DNA from: Clostridium sp. KNHs205 | GTDB taxonomy: Bacteria > Bacillota > Clostridia > Lachnospirales > Lachnospiraceae | Length of the DNA stretch: 64,000 nt | Assembly: GCF_000702945.1 (NCBI RefSeq) | Contig: NZ_JNLE01000003.1 | Location: forward strand, 3,271,501-3,335,500 | Direction of reading: 5' to 3' | In this document: one piece after another, positions 26,478 to 34,831 of the stretch | Numbering within the stretch: the stretch's first letter is position 1 | How the letters are laid out: every line of letters begins with the position of its first letter | Made by a program: the position numbers and the translations under genes | The notes under the pieces: generated by a model | The model's database searches: none | What the model was told of the DNA's origin: nothing | What the model saw: the letters and a program-made list of their open reading frames with translations, nothing else

Positions 26478-27140
26478 TTAGCTGAACCAGTTTTGATAAA
26501 TCAGACCGGTAAAAGCAAAAAAATTGGTTATTATATGTGCTGCAGTTACAACTTTAATAGATTTTGTTTTATAAGCAACCCATCCCCATAATAATCCCAT
26601 GAAAATAGAACCACCAACTAATGAAGCAAATCCACCTTGATATATTATTCCCTGTGCCAGGTACAATGCTATATGCCAAATTCCAAAAAATAATGCTGGA
26701 AATATGTAGGCTAAAAAAATGTTATTATTAAAAATCTTATTATAAATTCCACGCCAAAACATTTCTTCAAAAGTTCCATTGATTAATGCAAATACCAATG
26801 CAATAAATAAAACTTTAAAGCCCGCTATTGGAGCCACCTTTTTAAATACTGCAAAAAAGGTGGCAATGCATGGCATAAATGCTAAAAAATATAATATATA
26901 TCTAATTACAGCTGTTATATTTGATTTTTGAGTATAGATTTCTTTTAACTTGCCTAATCCATTAGAACAATATAAAGAGAGGGGAAGGCAAAAGATAAAC
27001 CAATAAATACAAAATCCTATAATAAATCCGGTTGTCTTGCCAATTCTAACGGTTAGAAGCGGCATTAATATCAGCATTGCAATACAAAGAATCGGAGCGG
27101 CACTAATTAAAATATATTCATTCTTATTTTTATTTAACAT
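26478..27140 (-). CDS. CPBP-family intramembrane metalloprotease
   Basis: The 220-residue protein has six to seven membrane segments and the CPBP motifs G-T-F-E-E-M-F-W-R-G (about 141-150), F-G-I-W-H-I-A and A-A-H-I-I-T-N. Members are Rce1-like proteases used for membrane protein processing or bacteriocin self-protection. No bacteriocin gene is adjacent. The frame is intact, unlike the CPBP fragment at 12997. Confidence 0.85.
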   Translation of the reverse strand: MLNKNKNEYILISAAPILCIAMLILMPLLTVRIGKTTGFIIGFCIYWFIFCLPLSLYCSNGLGKLKEIYTQKSNITAVIRYILYFLAFMPCIATFFAVFKKVAPIAGFKVLFIALVFALINGTFEEMFWRGIYNKIFNNNIFLAYIFPALFFGIWHIALYLAQGIIYQGGFASLVGGSIFMGLLWGWVAYKTKSIKVVTAAHIITNFFAFTGLIYQNWFS

Positions 27141-27177
27141 AGATCTCCTTTATAATGCTTTAGTGAATTGGTTCGTG

Positions 27178-28167
27178 CTAAAAAATGACTGAAATTATTT
27201 TATATGTCATAAAGCCAAGGTACGTAATAAAAAGCAGTATGCCATCAAACCTATTTATTTTTTTTCGAATAACGGATACGACAAAAATATAAAGGGTCAA
27301 TAATATGGTAATAATCAAATCAATCCATAAGGATTTTTCAATTGAAATTGGTGATATTGTGGTAGATACACCAAGTACAAAAAGTATATTAAATAGGTTG
27401 CTGCCGATGCAGTTTCCTATAACGATATCTGGTTCTTTTTTGATCACAGCCATAATACTGGTTACTAACTCGGGCATGGTTGTAGCCAGTGATACAATGG
27501 TTATACCGATCAGGGTCTGGCTTAATCCGAATCTGGCTGCTATCAGTGTACTGCTGTCTACTGTAAGTTTACCACCTATAATTAAACCTCCAAGTGAAAG
27601 GAAGGTTAATACATATAGCAGAAATAAACTTTTCTCTTTCTTATGTGTTATTTGATTGTTAAGACCATTGCCATCATTATCTGTATCCAAATCTCCTTCG
27701 ACGTCAAATGTAGCAGGAATGGATTTTTTTGCATCTAGAATAACATATAACATAAACATTATAAATCCACATAACAAAAGGATACCATAAAATCTTTTCA
27801 TAGTATTGCTACTTAGCATCATAACCAAAAGAACAATCTCAGTTAGAAGTAGCATGGGAAGTTCCTTCTTTACCAGAGAATCCTTTATTATAAGTGCCAG
27901 AATCATTGAGGACAGACCAGCAATCAAAGCAAGATTAGATAATGAACTCCCTATGACATTGCCAAGTGTCAATTGGTTTGTACCACGTATACCTGAGAGA
28001 ATTCCAACAACAAGTTCTGGTGCACTGGTTCCAAAAGCAACTACCGTAATACCGATAATAAAAGAAGAAATTCCGTATTTACGTGCTATTTTTGCAGAAG
28101 AGTCGATAAGAATATCTGCACTTTTAAGAATTAATACCAAACCTATGATAAGTAAAATAAATTGCAT
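27178..28167 (-). CDS. Sodium/calcium exchanger family (CaCA) antiporter
   Basis: The protein is about 329 residues with two homologous halves of five membrane helices. Each half has the alpha-repeat: G-T-S-A-P-E-L-V-V with G-N-V-I-G-S-S-L-S-N in the first, and A-T-T-M-P-E-L-V-T with G-N-C-I-G-S-N-L-F-N in the second. It exports calcium or another cation against sodium or protons. The ATG at 28167 is preferred over the GTG at 28176. Its leader contains a perfect promoter and a strong terminator, so expression is probably controlled by attenuation. Confidence 0.9.
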   Translation of the reverse strand: MQFILLIIGLVLILKSADILIDSSAKIARKYGISSFIIGITVVAFGTSAPELVVGILSGIRGTNQLTLGNVIGSSLSNLALIAGLSSMILALIIKDSLVKKELPMLLLTEIVLLVMMLSSNTMKRFYGILLLCGFIMFMLYVILDAKKSIPATFDVEGDLDTDNDGNGLNNQITHKKEKSLFLLYVLTFLSLGGLIIGGKLTVDSSTLIAARFGLSQTLIGITIVSLATTMPELVTSIMAVIKKEPDIVIGNCIGSNLFNILFVLGVSTTISPISIEKSLWIDLIITILLTLYIFVVSVIRKKINRFDGILLFITYLGFMTYKIISVIF

Positions 28168-28254
28168 AAAAACCACCCTTTTCTTTATTATATTTGCTGA
28201 GATGTACTTGAAAATTTACTGCTCTAACGTATAATATAAATTAAAATACATAAA

Positions 28255-28298
28255 AAGGGTGGAAAGCTAATACAAGCTCTCCACCCTAAAGCTCAAAA
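28255..28298 (-). terminator. Attenuator terminator in the exchanger leader
   Basis: Read on the minus strand, AGGGTGGAGAGC and GCTTTCCACCCT form a strong stem followed by TTTTT, between the promoter and the exchanger start. It must be bypassed for expression. Confidence 0.8.
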
Positions 28299-28335
28299 CC
28301 TTAAGCAAATAATGCTCAACCGGAAAATCATGATT

Positions 28336-28364
28336 ATTATATTCAATAGTTTTGTAAATGTCAA
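28336..28364 (-). promoter_or_regulatory. Consensus promoter of the exchanger leader
   Basis: TTGACA (28364-28359), 17 bp and TATAAT (28341-28336) on the minus strand. The transcript has about 30 unexplained bases (GGTTGAGCATTATTTGCTTAA region) before the terminator. Confidence 0.8.
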
Positions 28365-28500
28365 GAATAAAATGAATTCCTACTGCATTATCACTAATTT
28401 CCGCTGTAGTAATAATTTATTTTATAAGTTTTGAAAATTGCTAGTTGAAACTGTGCAAAAAAAATAGTATTATGTTAGAAATGATTGACAAATCGGTGCA

Positions 28501-28530
28501 TTGAAAACCTACCGGTTTAAATGATAAAAT
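28501..28530 (+). promoter_or_regulatory. Probable nif operon promoter
   Basis: TTGAAA (28501-28506) and TAAAAT (28525-28530) are 18 bp apart. The spacer holds AAACC-TACC-GGTTT, a possible operator. A second TTGACA at 28485 has no good partner. No sigma-54 type GG-N10-GC site was noticed. Confidence 0.5.
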
Positions 28531-28560
28531 CACCTCAATAGAAATTGCATGCACTCTATC

Positions 28561-29456
<896 letters not shown>

Positions 29457-29473
29457 GACTAGGAGGTGGCGTG

Positions 29474-29800
29474 ATGTTATTAGTAAGAGCTATTATCAGA
29501 CCTGAGAAAGTTGGGGTTGTATTATCTGAATTGTTATCAGCCGGTTATCCCGCTGTAACAAAAATGGACGTATATGGCAGAGGAAAACAAAAGGGTGTTA
29601 AAGTCGGTGAAATCTTCTACGATGAAATACCAAAAGAAATGCTGTTGATTGTAGTGGAAGATGCAGATAAGGATGATGTAGTAAAGATTATCATGAAATA
29701 TGCCAGAACCGGAGAAACCGGACATTTTGGTGATGGCAGGATATTTATCAGTCCGGTAGAAGAGGCATATACCATCAGTACCAAGAAAAAAGGTCTGTAG
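29474..29800 (+). CDS. nifI1: NifI1, PII-like regulator of nitrogenase
   Basis: The 108-residue PII-family protein has R-A-I-I-R-P-E-K at the start, the short divergent T-loop G-R-G-K-Q-K-G-V-K-V-G-E-I-F-Y-D-E-I-P-K and the B-loop T-G-H-F-G-D-G-R-I-F. Together with NifI2 it inhibits dinitrogenase when ammonium rises and releases it with 2-oxoglutarate, as known in methanogens. The start at 29474 has AGGAGGTGG at correct spacing; a GTG three bases upstream is possible. Confidence 0.95.
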   Translation: MLLVRAIIRPEKVGVVLSELLSAGYPAVTKMDVYGRGKQKGVKVGEIFYDEIPKEMLLIVVEDADKDDVVKIIMKYARTGETGHFGDGRIFISPVEEAYTISTKKKGL

Positions 29801-29846
29801 GATAAGAAAGAGGCAGTGTGCCAAAGGCGCACAGATGGGAGTTGTG

Positions 29847-30230
29847 ATGAAGGAAGTAATGGCGATTGTCAGACAGAACAAGGTCAATTTGACAAAGGAA
29901 GCGTTGGCTACGGCCGGAATACCTGCTTTCACCTGCAGAAAGGTATTGGGTAGAGGAAAAAAGCTAATTGACATGAATCTTCTAACTACGATTGTAGAAA
30001 ATGGTGAACTTCCCCTTGATCCTTCCGGAGAGCATTTAACCGAAGCTACAAGGCTGATACCTAAAAGAGTATTTACCATCGTAGTTGAGGATGGGGATGT
30101 AAGCAAAGTGGTAGAGGCTATTATGGAAGTGAATTCCAGCGGACATCCGGGTGACGGCAAGATATTTGTATTACCCATACATGAGAATTATCAGGTTCGT
30201 AATGGGGAATCAACAACAGAAGCTTATTAA
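29847..30230 (+). CDS. nifI2: NifI2, PII-like regulator of nitrogenase
   Basis: The 127-residue PII-family protein begins M-K-E-V-M-A-I-V-R and has the NifI2-type T-loop with G-R-G-K-K-L-I-D and the B-loop S-G-H-P-G-D-G-K-I-F. It forms a complex with NifI1. The start at 29847 is chosen because it matches the family N-terminus and has GGGAG five bases ahead; an ATG at 29835 is in frame. Its place between nifH and nifD is typical of clostridial and archaeal clusters. Confidence 0.94.
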   Translation: MKEVMAIVRQNKVNLTKEALATAGIPAFTCRKVLGRGKKLIDMNLLTTIVENGELPLDPSGEHLTEATRLIPKRVFTIVVEDGDVSKVVEAIMEVNSSGHPGDGKIFVLPIHENYQVRNGESTTEAY

Positions 30231-30245
30231 AGGAGGTGGCCTTAA

Positions 30246-31835
30246 GTGAGTGCATTGGAAAAAGTATTGGATCAGTATAATTCACGTGTTTACAAGAATC
30301 GTAAAGAACATATGGTAGACATAGGAAACAATGAAAATGATAATCAGATTGCAGCGAATGTTCGTACCATACCAGGAATTATCACTCAACGCGGCTGCTG
30401 TTATGCGGGCTGTAAAGGTGTAGTTTTAGGCCCTATCAAGGACGCTCTTCAGATAGTACACGGGCCTATCGGCTGTTCCTATTATGCATGGGGTACAAGG
30501 CGTCATAAAGGAAAGAAAGAAGAAGGCATCGATAATTTTCTGCAGTACAGCTTTTCAACTGATATGCAGGAACCGGATATCGTATTCGGCGGTGAAAAGA
30601 AGTTGAAACAGTCAATTACAGAAGCGGTGGATCTGTTTCATCCTTCCACTATATTTATCTGTTCAACCTGCCCCGTAGGTCTTATTGGTGATGATATCCA
30701 TGCAGTTGCAAGATGGGCGGAGACGGAATACGGTATCAAGTGTATTGCCTACAGTTGTGAAGGTTATAAAGGCGTCAGCCAGTCAGCAGGCCATCATATT
30801 GCAAACAATCAGATCATGCGTTTTGTAATTGGCGAAGGTGACAGACAGATCAAGAATAAATTCTCGGTTAATCTCTTAGGCGAATACAACATTGGTGGTG
30901 ACGGTTGGGAGACAGAGAGAATCCTTAAGAGAATCGGTTATGAAATAGTCTCCACCTTTACCGGTGACAGCAGTATGGAGGATTTAAAGAATGCACATCT
31001 TGCAAATTTAAGTCTGGTGCAGTGCCACCGTTCCATTAACTATATTGCAGAAATGATTGAAGAGAAATATGGTACACCCTGGATGAAGGTAAATTTCATA
31101 GGGGTAAAGGGAACCATGGAAACCCTGAGGAATATTGCAAAATACTTCAATGATGCGGAACTTACCAAAAAGACAGAAGAAGTAATTGCTGATGAAATCG
31201 GACTTATTCATGATGATATGGCATATTACAAGAGCAAGTTAAAGGGCAAGACGGCGGCGATCTATGTAGGCGGTTCCAGATCTCATCATTATCAATTCCT
31301 CCTTCATGATCTTGGTGTGAATACTGTCCTTGCAGGTTATGAGTTCGGGCACAGGGATGAATACGAAGGAAGAGAAGTCCTTCCCTTTATTAAACCCGAT
31401 GCAGACAGCAAGAACATTGAATCCATAACCGTTGAACCGGATAAGGAGAAATATCATCTATATCTTTCAGAAGAAGAAATAGGTAAACTGAAAGAAGAAA
31501 AGCTCATAGACTACTATGGCGGGCTTGTAAAGGATATGCCCGATGGAACCTATATGGTGGATGACCTGAATCATTATGAGACAGAAGAATTCTTGAAAGT
31601 ATTGAAACCGGACATTTTTTTCTCCGGTATCAAAGATAAATTTATAGCACAAAAAAACGGTATCCTCTCAAGACAGCTGCATTCCTACGATTATAGCGGT
31701 CCCTATGCAGGTTTTCGAGGAGCTGTGAACTTTGCCAGAGACGTAACTATGGGGATTTATACCCCGGCCTGGAGTTTTGTAAAGGCTCCCTGGAAAACTG
31801 CTCCCATCCTGGAAGGAACCTTAGGAGGTGAATAA
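30246..31835 (+). CDS. nifD: Nitrogenase molybdenum-iron protein alpha chain NifD
   Basis: The 529-residue subunit carries the FeMo-cofactor. P-cluster Cys are 51, 77 and 142 (R-G-C-C-Y-A-G, I-G-C-S-Y-Y, S-T-C-P-V-G), and the cofactor ligands correspond to Cys260 (V-Q-C-H-R-S) and His479 (R-Q-L-H-S-Y-D-Y). A charged insertion at about 375-440 is the clostridial-type insertion, which makes the protein longer than in proteobacteria. The start is GTG with AGGAGGTGG nine bases ahead. It ends two bases before nifK. Confidence 0.97.
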   Translation: MSALEKVLDQYNSRVYKNRKEHMVDIGNNENDNQIAANVRTIPGIITQRGCCYAGCKGVVLGPIKDALQIVHGPIGCSYYAWGTRRHKGKKEEGIDNFLQYSFSTDMQEPDIVFGGEKKLKQSITEAVDLFHPSTIFICSTCPVGLIGDDIHAVARWAETEYGIKCIAYSCEGYKGVSQSAGHHIANNQIMRFVIGEGDRQIKNKFSVNLLGEYNIGGDGWETERILKRIGYEIVSTFTGDSSMEDLKNAHLANLSLVQCHRSINYIAEMIEEKYGTPWMKVNFIGVKGTMETLRNIAKYFNDAELTKKTEEVIADEIGLIHDDMAYYKSKLKGKTAAIYVGGSRSHHYQFLLHDLGVNTVLAGYEFGHRDEYEGREVLPFIKPDADSKNIESITVEPDKEKYHLYLSEEEIGKLKEEKLIDYYGGLVKDMPDGTYMVDDLNHYETEEFLKVLKPDIFFSGIKDKFIAQKNGILSRQLHSYDYSGPYAGFRGAVNFARDVTMGIYTPAWSFVKAPWKTAPILEGTLGGE

Positions 31836-31837
31836 AA

Positions 31838-33202
31838 ATGCTTGATTACACAAAGAAAGAACCCTATGAAAGAACCGCCTTAAGAGTGAATCCTGCTAAG
31901 ACCTGTCAGCCGGTAGGTGCAATGTATGCGGCACTTGGTGTCCATGAATGTCTCCCTCACAGTCATGGTTCCCAGGGATGCTGTGCCTTCCACCGAATGT
32001 TCTTAACAAGACATTTTAAGGACCCTGCAATGGCAGCCTCCAGTTCCTTTACGGAAGGAGCCTCCGTATTCGGCGGCGGCAGTAACTTAAGAACCGCGGC
32101 AAAGAACATATTTGAAATTTATAATCCGAAAATAATCGCAGTGCATACCACCTGTTTATCTGAGACTATTGGTGATGACTTAAATGAAATCATTAAAAGC
32201 ATTGATATTCCGGAAGGAAAGTTCATTGTCCACACCAACACCCCCAGTTATAAAGGTTCCCATGTAACAGGATTCTCCAACATGGTAGGAAGCTTCATCA
32301 GCTATTTATCGGTTAAAACCGGTAAAAGCAACGGCAAGACAGCACTTATTCCCGGTTTTGTAAATCCTGGTGATATGAGAGAGATGAAAAAGCTTGCAAA
32401 GCAGATGAAAGTACCCTTTACGATGCTGCCGGATACCAGTGGCGTAATGGACAGTCCTATGACCGGTAAGTTTGAAATGTATCCCAAAGGCGGAACTACG
32501 GTAGAGGAGATTATTGAACTGGGTGATTGTGACCAGACTCTGGCCATCGGTAAATTTTCCAGTGAATGGGGTGGTCAGACATTGCAGAAGAAGTGTGACG
32601 TTCCTTATAAATTACTCTCCATGCCTATTGGAATTACACAGACCGACAACTTTGTAATGGCTCTTCAGTCCATTTCAAAAGCAGAAGTGCCCTATGAACT
32701 GGAAGAAGAGAGAGGCCAGCTGGTTGATATCTTAATTGATATCCATCCCTACACCTATAATAAGAAGGTTGCCATCTACGGCGATCCGGATACGGTTATA
32801 GGACTTACAGAATTTGTTCTGGAAATGGGTATGATACCAAAATACGTACTGACCGGTACACCTGGTGAAGCTTTTGAAAACGAAGTGAAAAGCCTGTTTG
32901 AAAAATACGGCATGAAGGATTGTCAGGCTAAAGCTTATGGAGACTTATATGAGCTGCACCAGTGGATCAAAAATGAAGGTGTGGATCTGCTCATAGGAGG
33001 CACCCACGGAAAACATATTGCCAGAGCAGAGGATATTCCTTTTATAAGAGCGGGTTTTCCGATTATTGACAGATATGTGCATTCTTATATGCCTTTGGTA
33101 GGTTATAAGGGAGGTATGAGACTGGCAGAACTGATAACCAATGCTCTTATGGACAGACAGGATAGAGACAGCCTGGAAGAAGATTTTGAAATGGTTATGT
33201 AA
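31838..33202 (+). CDS. nifK: Nitrogenase molybdenum-iron protein beta chain NifK
   Basis: The 454-residue subunit has the P-cluster Cys at 23 (P-A-K-T-C-Q-P), 48 (G-S-Q-G-C-C-A-F) and 106 (T-T-C-L-S-E-T-I-G). It lacks the about 50-residue N-terminal extension of proteobacterial NifK, as in C. pasteurianum. Start follows nifD stop directly, with AGGAGGTGA inside the nifD end, which suggests coupled translation and equal amounts of the two chains. Confidence 0.97.
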   Translation: MLDYTKKEPYERTALRVNPAKTCQPVGAMYAALGVHECLPHSHGSQGCCAFHRMFLTRHFKDPAMAASSSFTEGASVFGGGSNLRTAAKNIFEIYNPKIIAVHTTCLSETIGDDLNEIIKSIDIPEGKFIVHTNTPSYKGSHVTGFSNMVGSFISYLSVKTGKSNGKTALIPGFVNPGDMREMKKLAKQMKVPFTMLPDTSGVMDSPMTGKFEMYPKGGTTVEEIIELGDCDQTLAIGKFSSEWGGQTLQKKCDVPYKLLSMPIGITQTDNFVMALQSISKAEVPYELEEERGQLVDILIDIHPYTYNKKVAIYGDPDTVIGLTEFVLEMGMIPKYVLTGTPGEAFENEVKSLFEKYGMKDCQAKAYGDLYELHQWIKNEGVDLLIGGTHGKHIARAEDIPFIRAGFPIIDRYVHSYMPLVGYKGGMRLAELITNALMDRQDRDSLEEDFEMVM

Positions 33203-33329
33203 TTTAGATCAGTTTCTATTTTCTAAGAATAGGGCATATCTGAAAACTATTGTACCTTCTGACTGTTTAATGATGCCAGATAATACCAGATAGGTTACAA
33301 ACACATTCTACTATCAAATTATAGTTATA

Positions 33330-33376
33330 TGAAACTCCCGTAATTGTGACACAGCTGTCATTATACGGGAGCTTTG
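33330..33376 (+). terminator. Hairpin between nifK and nifE
   Basis: ACTCCCGTAAT and ATTATACGGGAGC form a stem around the inner repeat TGACA-CAGC-TGTCA, followed by CTTTGTTT. It may terminate part of the nifHDK transcripts. A weak promoter (TTACAA 33295, TATAGT 33319) lies just upstream, so the hairpin could also be an attenuator for nifE. Confidence 0.6.
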
Positions 33377-33412
33377 TTTATTTATAGAAATTGTATAGAA
33401 AGGAGCGGGTCT

Positions 33413-34756
33413 ATGGAGAATGCCAATGTTTTAGATGACAGAAAAGATTTTATCTATGAGAAGAAGGATGGCTGCGGTGGAAATGGCATGAAATGTGATG
33501 CCAACAGTGTGTCCGGCTCCGTCAGCCAGAGAGCCTGTGTCTATTGCGGTGCAAGAGTCGTATTAAACCCCATAACAGATGCTTTTCATATCGTCCATGG
33601 CCCTATCGGCTGCGCCAGCTATACCTGGGATATCAGAGGAAGTTTATCCAGTGGTGAGGAACTCTACCGTAACAGTTTTTCTACAGATTTAAGAGAACCG
33701 GATATTATTTTCGGCGGTGAGAAAAGACTTACTCTGGCAATTGAGGAAATAGCAGAAAAGCATCATCCAAAACTGATATTTGTATATGCTACCTGTATTG
33801 TAGGTGTAATCGGCGATGACGTGAATGCAGTATGTAAGGCCATGTCAGAAAAATATGATATGCGGGTAATACCGGTGAAATCTCCTGGTTTTTCCGGAAA
33901 TAAATCTGTGGGTTATAAAATGGCCTGTAATGCAATTATGGAGCTGATATCCTGTCATAACCCCAAGAAAAGAAAAGGTGTCAATATCCTGGGGGATTTC
34001 AACCTGGCTGGTGAAATGTGGATAATCAAGGATTATCTAAATAAAATCGGGATTCCTGTGGTATCGACCTTTACCGGTGATTCAAGCTACGAAACACTTA
34101 TTGAAGCACCGGCTGCCCAGTTAAATATCGTACAGTGTGCCGGTTCCAGTACCTATCTGGCAAACCGTATGGAAGAAGAAATGAATATCCCTTATATCAA
34201 GGTGAGTTTCTTTGGTATTGAAGATACGACCAGTTCTCTCATACGAATAGCTGAAGCACTCGGGGATAGTGAGGCCAGGCAGAAGGCAATTGACTTTACA
34301 CAGGCTGAAACGGAGAAATTACAGGGTTTCCTGAAACAGTACCGAAAGAATCTTGAAGGCAAAAAAGCTGCTATTTATGTAGGGGGTGGTTTTAAGGCTA
34401 TTTCCTTGATCCGGCAATTTCAATCCATGGGAATGGAGAGTGTAGTAGTGGGTACTCAGACCGGCAAGAAGGATGATTATGAAGTGATTGAGAGCCTGGT
34501 AGGAGAGAATACGGTTATTCTTGATGATGCAACACCGGCAGAACTTGAGAAATTCATGAAGGAAAAAGGAGCAGATATTCTGGTAGGAGGAGTAAAAGAG
34601 CGCCCCCTGGCCTATAAGCTTGGGATTGCTTTCTGCGACCATAACCATGAACGGAAACATCCATTATGCGGATTTGACGGAGTTATTAATTTTACTAAAG
34701 AAATAAACAGCAGTATGAATAATCCGGTTTGGAAATATATACAGGCTGAAATATAA
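33413..34756 (+). CDS. nifE: FeMo-cofactor scaffold protein NifE
   Basis: The 447-residue NifD homologue forms with the NifN part of the next gene the scaffold on which the cofactor matures. Conserved Cys lie in A-C-V-Y-C-G, I-G-C-A-S-Y and A-T-C-I-V-G. The cofactor-binding residues of NifD at the C-terminal end are altered (C-D-H-N-H-E-R-K-H-P-L-C-G-F), as usual for NifE. The start at 33413 has AAAGGAGCG ahead; more upstream in-frame starts lack one. It is separated from nifN-B by 75 bp. Confidence 0.95.
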   Translation: MENANVLDDRKDFIYEKKDGCGGNGMKCDANSVSGSVSQRACVYCGARVVLNPITDAFHIVHGPIGCASYTWDIRGSLSSGEELYRNSFSTDLREPDIIFGGEKRLTLAIEEIAEKHHPKLIFVYATCIVGVIGDDVNAVCKAMSEKYDMRVIPVKSPGFSGNKSVGYKMACNAIMELISCHNPKKRKGVNILGDFNLAGEMWIIKDYLNKIGIPVVSTFTGDSSYETLIEAPAAQLNIVQCAGSSTYLANRMEEEMNIPYIKVSFFGIEDTTSSLIRIAEALGDSEARQKAIDFTQAETEKLQGFLKQYRKNLEGKKAAIYVGGGFKAISLIRQFQSMGMESVVVGTQTGKKDDYEVIESLVGENTVILDDATPAELEKFMKEKGADILVGGVKERPLAYKLGIAFCDHNHERKHPLCGFDGVINFTKEINSSMNNPVWKYIQAEI

Positions 34757-34831
34757 AATTCCTTGAAGACAAATTACAGAGTGAAGGGAATTTGCTCTAA
34801 AGGGAGCATTTGCTCAGAAAGGAGCAAGGAA

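Noticed and set aside
28500..28520. Sigma-54 promoter for nifH
   Set aside because: No GG-N10-GC pattern with suitable spacing; a sigma-A-like promoter plus attenuator explains the leader better.
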